A DNA stretch of 5,261 nucleotides from Lachnospiraceae bacterium (GCA_017416055.1 JAFQDI010000030.1:1-5261), one strand, 5' to 3'. Positions 1-5,261 are shown, counted from the first letter of the stretch. Notes: generated by a model from the letters alone, not told the origin. Translations and numbers: made by a program.

Positions 1-2181
1 CAGATCCTCGCTGAGACCAAACGCACTGATTCCGTAGATAATTCCAAAATTCACTGCCTTTGCGTTGCGGCGCATCTCCGGCGTCACCTCGTCAAAGGGG
101 ATGTGGAACACCTGAGACGCGGTAATCCGATGAATATCCTGACCGCTCTTGTAAGCTTCGATCAACTGCTGATCACCGGACATGTGCGCCAAAATCCTCA
201 ATTCGATCTGGGAATAGTCCGCATCCACAAACACACAGCCTTCCCGAGGCACAAATACCTTTCGGATTTCCCGGCCAAGTTCCATGCGCACCGGAATATT
301 CTGAAGATTCGGTTCGGTGCTGCTGATTCGTCCCGTCGCAGTGATCGTCTGATTGAAGGTTCCGTGGATTCTTTCGTCCTCGGAAATATACTCCACAAGT
401 CCTTCCGCATAAGTGGAATTCAGCTTCGTCAACTGACGATATTCCAAAATTTCGCTCACCAGCGGATATTCCGGTGCCAGTTTCTCCAAAATGTCCGCCG
501 ACGTGGAATAGCCGGTCTTTGTCTTCTTTCCGTGAGGCAGCTTTAGTTTTTCAAATAAAATCACGCCCAGCTGCTTTGGAGAATTGATATTGAATTCCTC
601 GCCGACCTGTCGGTAGATTTCCTTCTCGACCTGATCGATCCTCACTTTCAGGCGTTTTCCGTAATCCTCAAGTTCTGCACGGCGAACCATCACACCGGCT
701 CGCTCCATGCGATGGAGACTGTAGATCAACGGCAGTTCGATCTCCTCATATAATGCAAAGGCCCCCGTCTTCTCCAACTCTTCTTTTACTTTCTTTGCAG
801 CGGCAAGTGCCACATAAGACAGATATCCGCCATAGACCAGAAACTGCTCCGGCTTCTCCACATGTGCCGCACCTAAAGACGCTTTTCCAAGGATATCCGC
901 TCTTGAGGGAATGGACATCCCCAGATAATCTCTTGCGATATCATCTGCCTCATAGGTACTCTTCAGCGGATTTAACAAATACGCGCTTACGCCAAGATCT
1001 AACTGGCGAACACTCTCCTTCGCCTCCACGAAAGGCAGCATTGCCTTCAGATTGAGCACGGCAGTCTCGCCATCCCGGTTTAGTATGTCCGCAGCACGGC
1101 TACACAGGTAATCCTCCGTTAAAAAGCCTTCCGGCAGAATCAGCCAGGTATCCTCCTCACCGATACTCAAGGATAGTGCCAACACGTCCTTTCCCTCGGT
1201 CATCATCTGAAGACCGGCTCTCTCAGCCTTCAAAACCTTGGAAAAAATTTCTTCCGCTTCTGACCAGTCACTCACCAGTTTAAACTTTTGCTCAACCGAC
1301 TGCGAGGTGCGACTTCCCTCATCAAACTTGCTCATCAAACTCTTCAGTTCCAGTTTCTTTAACAGCGGATAAGCCTCTGGTGTAAACAGATTTCCCAGAC
1401 GTCCCTCTTCCAACTCAAATGCCACCGGACTGTCCGTATTGATCTCTGCCAGTGTGCGGCTCAACTGCGCGATTTCCTCCTGTCCGGTCAGCGCATTCTT
1501 CGCGCGGTTTGGCTTGATCTCTTCCAGATGTGCAAACACCTCATCTAACGAATGGTACTGTTGAATCAGTGCATAGGCCGTCTTTTCACCGATGCCGGGA
1601 ACTCCCGGAATGTTGTCGGAAGAATCGCCCATCAGTGCCTTCACATCGATAAATTCTTTCGGTGTAACGCCCATCTGCTCCCGCAAATCCGCTGCAAAAT
1701 AATCCTCAACCGTGGTAGTCCCCTTCTTCGTCTTCGGGATGCGGATACAAATATGATCCGTAGCGAGCTGAAGCATATCCCGATCGCCGGAAACCAAACG
1801 CACCTCCAGTCCTGCCGCCTCAGAGCGTCTCGCCACTGTGCCAAGGATGTCATCTGCCTCGTAGCCCGGAAGTTCCAGGATTTTCACTCTCATCGCAGTC
1901 AACACTTCCTTTAAAATCGGAACCTGCTCTCTGAGTTCCTCCGGCATCCCTTTTCGCGTGCCTTTATACTCGCTGTACAACTCATGGCGAAACGTGGGGT
2001 GATGTACATCAAAAGCAACCGCCATGTATTGCGGCTGCTCCTCATCCAATATCTTCAACATAATATTCAAAAAACCGTAGACACCGCCGGTATGCGTCCC
2101 CTCTGAGTTCGTCAGATCCGGCACCCCGTAAAATGCCCGGTTCAATATACTGTGTCCATCAATCAATACGATTTTTTCCAT
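1..2181 (-). CDS. polA: DNA polymerase I, N-terminal 727 residues (3' end cut by window edge)
   Basis: DNA polymerase I fills gaps and removes RNA primers during replication and repair in the cytoplasm. The reading frame is open from the ATG at 2181 to base 1, exactly 727 codons. Residues 1 to about 290 are the 5' nuclease domain, with metal-binding acids at D8 (LIDGHS), E108/D110/D111 (GYEADD), D133/D135 (SGDRD) and D186/D189 (GDSSDNIPG), followed by a helix-hairpin-helix (GVPGIGEKTA). The middle domain has the proofreading exonuclease fold but not its catalytic acids: the DxE site reads Q325-M-M327, the NLKxD aspartate is M381, and the last aspartate is Y456. Polymerase motif A (DYSQIELR) starts at D655. 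The O helix spans 704-717 (RRNAKAVNFGIIYG), with K708, F712 and Y716 matching E. coli K758, F762 and Y766. The YGDTD-like motif C and the rest of the palm lie outside the window, roughly 150 residues by comparison with the family. The start is preceded by a GGGGG ribosome site 6 nt away, 12 nt after the zinc-finger gene stop. Confidence 0.98.
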   Translation of the reverse strand, partial: MEKIVLIDGHSILNRAFYGVPDLTNSEGTHTGGVYGFLNIMLKILDEEQPQYMAVAFDVHHPTFRHELYSEYKGTRKGMPEELREQVPILKEVLTAMRVKILELPGYEADDILGTVARRSEAAGLEVRLVSGDRDMLQLATDHICIRIPKTKKGTTTVEDYFAADLREQMGVTPKEFIDVKALMGDSSDNIPGVPGIGEKTAYALIQQYHSLDEVFAHLEEIKPNRAKNALTGQEEIAQLSRTLAEINTDSPVAFELEEGRLGNLFTPEAYPLLKKLELKSLMSKFDEGSRTSQSVEQKFKLVSDWSEAEEIFSKVLKAERAGLQMMTEGKDVLALSLSIGEEDTWLILPEGFLTEDYLCSRAADILNRDGETAVLNLKAMLPFVEAKESVRQLDLGVSAYLLNPLKSTYEADDIARDYLGMSIPSRADILGKASLGAAHVEKPEQFLVYGGYLSYVALAAAKKVKEELEKTGAFALYEEIELPLIYSLHRMERAGVMVRRAELEDYGKRLKVRIDQVEKEIYRQVGEEFNINSPKQLGVILFEKLKLPHGKKTKTGYSTSADILEKLAPEYPLVSEILEYRQLTKLNSTYAEGLVEYISEDERIHGTFNQTITATGRISSTEPNLQNIPVRMELGREIRKVFVPREGCVFVDADYSQIELRILAHMSGDQQLIEAYKSGQDIHRITASQVFHIPFDEVTPEMRRNAKAVNFGIIYGISAFGLSEDL

Positions 2182-2193
2182 CACATACCCCCA

Positions 2194-2538
2194 TCAACCG
2201 ATCAGCCATACTCTTAGCTGAATCAACAGCAGTGTGCACACGGCCCAAAAGACTGCGGTAGACACACTGTACTTGATCACCTGCCGGTTGTGACGATATC
2301 GCAGCGAACGCTTCGTGCGGTCCAACAGGTCATTCAACTGAATACTGAAATCATATCCGTAACCGGACTCATCCCGGTTCTGCTCCAGGATGCCGACCTG
2401 GATCATATAACGCAGTTCCAACTCTTCCATACACTCAGGGCAGGAATCCGCATGCTCCACAAATAACCGCACCTCATCCACCGTCAGACGGTTATCAAGA
2501 AAATCTGAGATTTGCTGCTGAAATTCCAGGCATTTCAT
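2194..2538 (-). CDS. small membrane-anchored zinc-finger (anti-sigma-like, zf-HC2) protein
   Basis: A 114-residue protein with an N-terminal Hx3Cx2C motif (H29, C33, C36, in HADSCPEC) plus C3 upstream. This is the ligand pattern of the ZAS/zf-HC2 domain seen in zinc-dependent anti-sigma factors. A linker (about 45-73) leads to a strongly basic stretch (74-89) and one C-terminal hydrophobic helix (about 91-108), so the zinc finger should face the cytoplasm by the positive-inside rule. There is no signal peptide and no recognisable extracellular sensor domain after the helix, unlike full-length anti-sigma factors. No sigma-factor gene is adjacent. Instead polA starts 12 nt downstream, which suggests co-transcription and perhaps translational coupling. 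I chose the ATG at 2538 over the in-frame ATG at 2544 because GGAGG is 8 nt from the former but only 2 nt from the latter. The partner and role are unknown. Domain assignment is fairly sure; an actual anti-sigma function is only a guess. Confidence 0.88.
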   Translation of the reverse strand: MKCLEFQQQISDFLDNRLTVDEVRLFVEHADSCPECMEELELRYMIQVGILEQNRDESGYGYDFSIQLNDLLDRTKRSLRYRHNRQVIKYSVSTAVFWAVCTLLLIQLRVWLIG

Positions 2539-2546
2539 GGTCATAT

Positions 2547-2551
2547 CCTCC
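2547..2551 (-). promoter_or_regulatory. ribosome binding site GGAGG of the zinc-finger gene
   Basis: The GGAGG is followed by an ATG 2 nt away (2544) and another in-frame ATG 8 nt away (2538). Normal spacing is about 5-9 nt and the two other GGAGG sites in this window also sit at 8 nt, so the second ATG is the better start and the protein begins MKCLEF. Confidence 0.75.
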
Positions 2552-2572
2552 GGCCAATCAAATTACCTTATT

Positions 2573-2602
2573 ATGATACCACACATTGGGCAAACATTTC
2601 AA
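2573..2602 (-). promoter_or_regulatory. candidate sigma-A promoter for the zinc-finger/polA operon
   Basis: Reading the minus strand, TTGAAA (2602-2597) is followed after 18 nt by TATCAT (2578-2573). A TGG directly precedes the -10 box, giving an extended -10 (TGn). Transcription would start near 2566, leaving a leader of about 28 nt with the GGAGG site. The -35 box contains the TGA stop of the phosphoesterase gene (2601-2599). I see no terminator between the two genes, so read-through from upstream is also possible. The spacer is one base longer than ideal and the -10 differs from consensus at one position. Confidence 0.55.
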
Positions 2603-3213
2603 TGGTGAGACACAAAATTTTCCAGATAGTCAAGTGTATACTTTCCACAAACGTTGATGATCTTCGTCCCTCGGTACTCCTGCTCCCGCTTGATATTCGC
2701 ACCGTACCGCAGGTGAACATGTCCGTGCAGCAAAAACTTCGGGTGATACTTCTCAATCAAATCCAAAAATCCCGAAAAACCACGGTGCGCAAAATCCTCC
2801 GCGTCCCCCACTCCTCTCGGTGCCGCATGGGTCACAACGATATCCACGCCTTTCGCCCGCCACAGCGCCCATTTTAGTTTTCGAATACGCTTATTCATCT
2901 GCTTTTGCGTGAACTGAAACGGCCCTGAACTATATTCAATACAGCCGCCAAGCCCCAATATCCGCACACCCTTATAGTTTACCAGTTTTCCGTCGATGCA
3001 TTCACAGCCTTTCGGCGGCTGATTCAGATAAGCCCCATCATGATTTCCATGAACATACAGCACCGGACATTTGGCCATCGTCACGAGAAAAGAAAGATAT
3101 GAGGATTTTAAATCGCCGCTGGATATGATCAGATCATATTCGTCCAAGCACCCGGGTGTATAATAATCCCACAATGTGGGGCATTCTTCATCTGCCAATG
3201 CTAAAATCTTCAA
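2599..3213 (-). CDS. calcineurin-like metallophosphoesterase, TTG start
   Basis: A 204-residue single-domain metallophosphoesterase, probably cytoplasmic, that would hydrolyse a phosphomonoester or phosphodiester at a two-metal centre. The family motifs appear in order: D8-x-E10 at the N-terminus, GDL (33-35), GNHD (56-59), TH (128-129) and GHVH (164-167). The first motif is normally D-x-H; here the histidine is glutamate (LADEE). From memory this variant is typical of a clade common in clostridia, but I cannot check that here. The length fits a bare catalytic domain with no membrane segment or accessory domain. The start is TTG at 3213, 8 nt after GGAGG. An ATG immediately after the GGAGG is out of frame and meets a stop after three codons. 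The gene begins 32 nt after the tRNA terminator, and I find no clear promoter of its own. The substrate cannot be told from the sequence. Confidence 0.93.
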   Translation of the reverse strand: MKILALADEECPTLWDYYTPGCLDEYDLIISSGDLKSSYLSFLVTMAKCPVLYVHGNHDGAYLNQPPKGCECIDGKLVNYKGVRILGLGGCIEYSSGPFQFTQKQMNKRIRKLKWALWRAKGVDIVVTHAAPRGVGDAEDFAHRGFSGFLDLIEKYHPKFLLHGHVHLRYGANIKREQEYRGTKIINVCGKYTLDYLENFVSHH

Positions 3214-3221
3214 AGAAGCAT

Positions 3222-3226
3222 CCTCC
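3222..3226 (-). promoter_or_regulatory. ribosome binding site that selects the TTG start of the phosphoesterase
   Basis: GGAGG ends 8 nt before TTG (3213-3211), the same spacing as at the two other GGAGG-led genes of this window. The ATG that abuts the GGAGG (3221-3219) opens ATG-CTT-CTT-TGA, so it cannot be the gene start. It could act as a decoy or minimal leader ORF that overlaps the true start, but its zero spacing makes use unlikely. Confidence 0.8.
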
Positions 3227-3244
3227 GTACAGGATTTTACTGAG

Positions 3245-3277
3245 AAAAAAATCCGGAGACTTCATCAGCTTCCGGAT
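3245..3277 (-). terminator. intrinsic terminator of the tRNA-Leu pair
   Basis: On the minus strand ATCCGGA (3277-3271) and TCCGGAT (3257-3251) form a perfect 7-bp stem with a 13-nt loop, followed by a run of seven T (3251-3245, the first also in the stem). It begins 7 nt after the 3' end of the second transcribed tRNA, the expected place for a stable-RNA terminator. It also lies directly before the phosphoesterase gene, which would need read-through or its own start site. Confidence 0.88.
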
Positions 3278-3283
3278 CTGTCG

Positions 3284-3368
3284 TGCAGATGGTGGGACTT
3301 GAACCCACACGAGCGTAATGCTCACATGAACCTGAATCATGCGCGTATGCCAATTCCGCCACATCTGC
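3284..3368 (-). tRNA. tRNA-Leu (anticodon CAG), second transcribed copy
   Basis: An 85-nt class II tRNA. The acceptor arms GCAGATG and CATCTGC pair perfectly, and the D arm is GCG/CGC around GAATTGGCATA-type loop sequence. The anticodon stem is CATGA/TCATG with loop TTCAGGT, giving anticodon CAG at 3334-3332. The long variable arm has the stem GAGC/GCTC, as expected for leucine. The T arm is GTGGG, TTCAAGT, CCCAC. The discriminator base is A, the leucine identity base. No CCA is encoded (the next bases are CGA), so it must be added after transcription. It reads CUG codons, which are common in the polA of this window (about 30 by eye). The gene lies 25 nt after the first copy and 7 nt before the terminator. 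Confidence 0.98.
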
Positions 3369-3393
3369 ATATCATATGAAGTTTAACTATTCG

Positions 3394-3478
3394 TGCAGAT
3401 GGTGGGACTTGAACCCACACGAGCGTAATGCTCACATGAACCTGAATCATGCGCGTATGCCAATTCCGCCACATCTGC
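3394..3478 (-). tRNA. tRNA-Leu (anticodon CAG), first transcribed copy
   Basis: Identical in all 85 bases to the copy at 3284-3368, with anticodon CAG at 3444-3442 and no encoded CCA. It starts about 30 nt after the predicted start site of the strong promoter at 3515-3543. The 25-nt spacer between the copies has no terminator, and no promoter with a usable distance to the second tRNA, so both should come from one transcript and be cut apart by RNase P and 3' nucleases. Confidence 0.98.
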
Positions 3479-3514
3479 ATCTGTTTAATCGCACTTATTT
3501 CTAAGCGCTCGTAT

Positions 3515-3561
3515 ATAATAACAAATTCAATTTCATTTGTCAACAACTTTTTTCATTTTTT
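3515..3561 (-). promoter_or_regulatory. strong promoter of the tRNA-Leu pair, with UP-like A-tracts
   Basis: The minus strand has TTGACA (3543-3538), a 17-nt spacer and TATTAT (3520-3515), with TGT directly before the -10 box giving an extended -10 as well. Two runs of six A lie just upstream (3561-3556 and 3553-3548), resembling an UP element that binds the alpha subunit of RNA polymerase. A full consensus -35, ideal spacing and A-tracts fit a stable-RNA promoter. The start site should be near 3508. An overlapping TATATA could shift the -10 by a few bases. Confidence 0.9.
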
Positions 3562-3592
3562 CGCCCGAAAGAAAATTAATTCCTGTCATTTT

Positions 3593-3626
3593 AAATGCAC
3601 CCCCTATTAGCCAAGAGGGTGCATTT
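3593..3626 (-). terminator. terminator hairpin after the small membrane protein gene
   Basis: A 12-bp inverted repeat (3593-3604 and 3615-3626) with a 10-nt loop lies 15 nt after the stop codon at 3642. On the minus strand all 12 positions pair if one G-U wobble is allowed; on the plus strand that position is a C-A mismatch, which favours action on minus-strand transcripts. The U-tract is poor (the 3' arm ends in UUU and is followed by AAAAUG), so termination may be incomplete or the hairpin may mainly protect the mRNA 3' end. The rest of the 3479-3641 gap holds only the tRNA promoter region. Confidence 0.7.
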
Positions 3627-3641
3627 CGATTGATTTAAGAA

Positions 3642-4076
3642 TCAGTCTTCGTCTTCCAGATCGGTAGTATGCTTCTTCACCATATCGTCCACAGGACCAA
3701 ACTCCGGTGCATTCTTTGCAAGAGCCATCACACTCATAGCAATCAGAAGAATATTTCTGAAGAAAGAAAGAATATTCTCCACCGTATAAACCAAATTGGT
3801 CACGAAATTCATATGGAAGGGACGGTTAAAAAGTTCAAAAATGGAGCTGATCACGGAGATTGCACCGGGGATCAGGTCCAATGCTACGTCAATCGCACCA
3901 AAAATAAATACAATAACCAGAGTTTTCACCGCTGTCTTCTTCAGCCACTCATCCTTCTCTGCCAGCAGCACATACAGTGCCAGTCCGAACATAACCGTAT
4001 ATCCGCCAACAAACGGAGACAGACACAAAATTGCTGCCAAAAGGTTAGCGGAGATGCCAAGTTTTGTTTTCTTCAT
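3642..4076 (-). CDS. small multi-pass membrane protein of unknown function
   Basis: I do not recognise this 144-residue protein with confidence. It has hydrophobic segments at about 8-39 (probably one or two helices around the SPFVGG turn), 49-80 (one long or two short helices broken by LIPG at 68-71) and 91-120, so three to five membrane helices are plausible. The loop at 40-51 is charged (EKDEWLKKTAVK) and the C-terminus is a soluble acidic tail ending DLEDED. The layout of a hydrophobic start, a short charged loop and another hydrophobic stretch faintly recalls small DUF4870/Tic20-like proteins; this is a weak impression. The start is the ATG at 4076, 8 nt after AGGAGG. A longer frame from a TTG at 4136 is rejected because that TTG is the -35 box of the promoter. 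A hairpin at 3593-3626 ends the unit, so it appears monocistronic. No catalytic motif is visible. Confidence 0.88.
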   Translation of the reverse strand: MKKTKLGISANLLAAILCLSPFVGGYTVMFGLALYVLLAEKDEWLKKTAVKTLVIVFIFGAIDVALDLIPGAISVISSIFELFNRPFHMNFVTNLVYTVENILSFFRNILLIAMSVMALAKNAPEFGPVDDMVKKHTTDLEDED

Positions 4077-4084
4077 ACGTTTCT

Positions 4085-4090
4085 CCTCCT
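4085..4090 (-). promoter_or_regulatory. ribosome binding site AGGAGG of the small membrane protein
   Basis: AGGAGG lies 8 nt before the ATG at 4076 and about 10 nt after the predicted transcription start. It decides the start against the longer frame from 4136, which would have to be translated from bases upstream of the transcript. Confidence 0.88.
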
Positions 4091-4107
4091 GAGAAATATT
4101 TTCTTTG

Positions 4108-4136
4108 ATTGTATCGTCGGATCGATCTTTTGTCAA
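4108..4136 (-). promoter_or_regulatory. near-consensus sigma-A promoter of the small membrane protein gene
   Basis: On the minus strand TTGACA (4136-4131) is followed after exactly 17 nt by TACAAT (4113-4108), with one mismatch to the 12 consensus bases. The start site should be near 4101, leaving a leader of about 25 nt. The TGA stop of the methyltransferase (4135-4133) lies inside the -35 box, so the two units are packed without any spacer. Confidence 0.85.
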
Positions 4137-5261
4137 TCATCGAAATCCTTTTTATACTCAACCTGATAATATTTCAGGCTGGCTTCGTAGTTTTCCTGCT
4201 CGATGACCCGCTTAAGGCGCTCGTAGGTCACCTCACGGCAGATATTGTTCTCATTGCTGGTGCAGAGGATAAATCTCCTCTCGCCTCCGTCCAACTGATT
4301 CAGCTTCATCACCGCATGGCCGAGCGTTCCGCTGCCCGCAAAGAAATCAAGGCAAAGTGCGTCTGCTCTGCGAACCGATGCAACCAGTTTTTCCAACAGG
4401 CGAACCGGCTTCGGATAGTTGAACTTCTTCTGTCCACCTAAAATCTGGCGAAGTTCCTCATCCGCATCCTCGTTTGTTCCCCATCCGCAGACGAACAGAT
4501 CCTCCGGATCAATATCTGATTTATAGGTGCGTTCCGGGTCCTCGCCCTCTCTGGACAGCAGATCCTTAAGCATCTTAAATCGGGGCTGCTCCACAATACG
4601 GCGCAGGTAAAGATCTCTGGTCAGATATAGATTTCCCTGTGCTGCATACTCATCCAGCGCATCCTGCGCATAACGCCAGTTGCCCTCGATCACCACATCC
4701 TTCGCCAATACGCCTCCGGAAATGATCAGATCCGAGTGAAGCACCATATCCATCGTCTTATCTGAGATGATCGCACCCTCCGGCAAAAAATAATCCGCAG
4801 ATTTATAGTTGCTGGGCACACCTGCAGGGATCGTGCGCACACCGCGCTTGTTCACCGCGTTGATGCAGGGGTAAGTCTCCCTCTTTCTGGTCACCTGACC
4901 GACCAATCCGGGAAAACGCTTCATATTGTTCGTGTAAACCAGAATATACTCCTTAATATTCGTGATGGAATTGGACAGGAAAGAGCCTTTTCGCTTCTTC
5001 TCCCACACGAGCTGAGACACAAAATTCTCCTCGCCAAACAGCTCATCACACATAAACCGCAACGTTGCCTGCTCATTATCATCAATGCTGATGAAGATCA
5101 CGCCACCGTCCGCAAGCAATTTTGCGGCCAGTTCAAGACGCTTACGCATAAAACTGACCCACTTACTGTGACGAAACGCGTCGCCCGCATCCACAAAGGT
5201 ATCGTCGTAGATGAAGTCCTTATTCTTCGTGTTGTAAGGAGGGTCGATATAGATCACATTC
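4133..5261 (-). CDS. site-specific DNA methyltransferase, type III Mod-like, C-terminal 375 residues (5' end cut by window edge)
   Basis: Transfers a methyl group from S-adenosylmethionine to an exocyclic base amine in DNA, most likely N6 of adenine. The frame is open to the window edge, so the true start is missing; the GTG at 5257 is internal. Catalytic motif IV, DPPYNT, is at visible residues 6-11 (DPPY at 5245-5234). It is followed by the beta-class signature stretch HSKWVSFMRKRLELA and GGVIFISIDDNE. The SAM-binding motif I, DFFAGSGT (4348-4325), comes after it near the C-terminus. This order, catalytic before SAM site, marks the beta class, as in type III Mod subunits. FNYPKPVRLLEKLV and NNICREVTYERLKRVI are also family-like. 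The region between (visible residues about 90-280) should hold target recognition. The protein ends soon after the SLKYYQVEY segment, whereas type III Mod proteins as I remember them often continue for a further C-terminal part. No restriction (res) gene follows it. It may be half of a type III system with res elsewhere, or a solitary methyltransferase. Confidence 0.95.
   Translation of the reverse strand, partial: NVIYIDPPYNTKNKDFIYDDTFVDAGDAFRHSKWVSFMRKRLELAAKLLADGGVIFISIDDNEQATLRFMCDELFGEENFVSQLVWEKKRKGSFLSNSITNIKEYILVYTNNMKRFPGLVGQVTRKRETYPCINAVNKRGVRTIPAGVPSNYKSADYFLPEGAIISDKTMDMVLHSDLIISGGVLAKDVVIEGNWRYAQDALDEYAAQGNLYLTRDLYLRRIVEQPRFKMLKDLLSREGEDPERTYKSDIDPEDLFVCGWGTNEDADEELRQILGGQKKFNYPKPVRLLEKLVASVRRADALCLDFFAGSGTLGHAVMKLNQLDGGERRFILCTSNENNICREVTYERLKRVIEQENYEASLKYYQVEYKKDFDD

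Larger units (their letters stand above)
3281..3480 (-). repeat. tandem direct repeat, two identical 90-bp units containing the tRNA genes
   Basis: Bases 3281-3370 and 3391-3480 are identical over 90 bp and are separated by 20 bp of unrelated sequence, a period of 110. The identity runs only 3 bp past one end of the tRNA genes and 2 bp past the other, so it is a gene duplication bounded almost exactly by the tRNA. Near-perfect identity suggests either a recent duplication or ongoing gene conversion. Confidence 0.97.

Noticed and set aside
103..1914. Several plus-strand open frames (103-546, 753-1055, 1552-1914) across the polA region
   Set aside because: They are antisense to a clearly coding, motif-complete polA frame, have no convincing ribosome sites and encode low-complexity, His/Arg/Leu-rich products with no domain.
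3369..3376. A TATGAT box just before the second transcribed tRNA
   Set aside because: It ends about 2 nt before the tRNA 5' end, so transcription would start inside the tRNA, and it has no -35 partner.
3281..3480. The 90-bp direct repeats as a mobile element, attachment sites or a short CRISPR array
   Set aside because: The repeats are two complete tRNA genes. No integrase or transposase is present, and the 20-bp gap is single and not spacer-like.
3176..3546. Open frames on both strands across the tRNA pair
   Set aside because: Their similar protein segments are just translations of the duplicated tRNA-Leu genes and the terminator.
3562..3573. Short inverted repeat TTTCGCCCGAAA upstream of the tRNA promoter
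   Set aside because: Only four base pairs around a four-base loop, which is too little to call an operator or terminator.
4077..4136. A 20-residue N-terminal extension of the membrane protein from TTG at 4136
   Set aside because: The TTG is the -35 box of a near-consensus promoter, and AGGAGG is correctly spaced to the ATG at 4076.
3669..4441. Plus-strand frames over the membrane protein and the methyltransferase end
   Set aside because: They overlap well-supported minus-strand genes, lack ribosome sites, and show no domain; hydrophobic genes often leave open antisense frames.

Overview
The window looks like ordinary chromosomal DNA from a Bacillota bacterium of the class Clostridia, most likely a Lachnospiraceae-type anaerobe. 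This placement is inference. It rests on strong GGAGG ribosome binding sites 8 nt from three starts, sigma-A type TTGACA/TATAAT promoters, tRNA genes without an encoded CCA, a DNA polymerase I whose proofreading site has lost its catalytic residues, and a metallophosphoesterase of a kind I associate with clostridia. Every gene I can support lies on the minus strand, so transcription runs from high to low coordinates.

In transcription order: (1) 5261-4133, the C-terminal 375 residues of a site-specific DNA methyltransferase of the type III Mod (beta class) kind, cut by the window edge. (2) 4076-3642, a 144-residue hydrophobic membrane protein of unknown function with its own near-consensus promoter, whose -35 box contains the methyltransferase stop codon. 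It is followed by a 12-bp hairpin. (3) 3478-3394 and 3368-3284, two identical tRNA-Leu(CAG) genes behind a very strong promoter with A-tracts upstream, closed by an intrinsic terminator at 3277-3245. (4) 3213-2599, a small calcineurin-like metallophosphoesterase that starts with TTG. (5) 2538-2194, a small protein with an N-terminal anti-sigma-like zinc finger and a C-terminal membrane helix, with a candidate promoter that overlaps the phosphoesterase stop codon. (6) 2181-1, the first 727 residues of DNA polymerase I (polA), 12 nt after the zinc-finger gene and probably in one operon with it. The missing C-terminus of polA lies beyond base 1.

The genes do not form one obvious pathway. polA with its small zinc-finger partner is a housekeeping unit, the tRNA pair is a stable-RNA unit, and the methyltransferase is the only accessory-type gene. 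No restriction subunit, transposase, integrase, CRISPR array or phage gene is visible. The longest gene-free stretch is about 160 bp (3479-3641), and it is explained by the tRNA promoter and the upstream terminator. I found no convincing undescribed system. The points most worth a second look are the membrane-anchored zinc-finger protein coupled to polA, the DxE variant in the phosphoesterase metal site, the methyltransferase without a downstream restriction gene, and the repeated use of a stop codon inside a -35 box.
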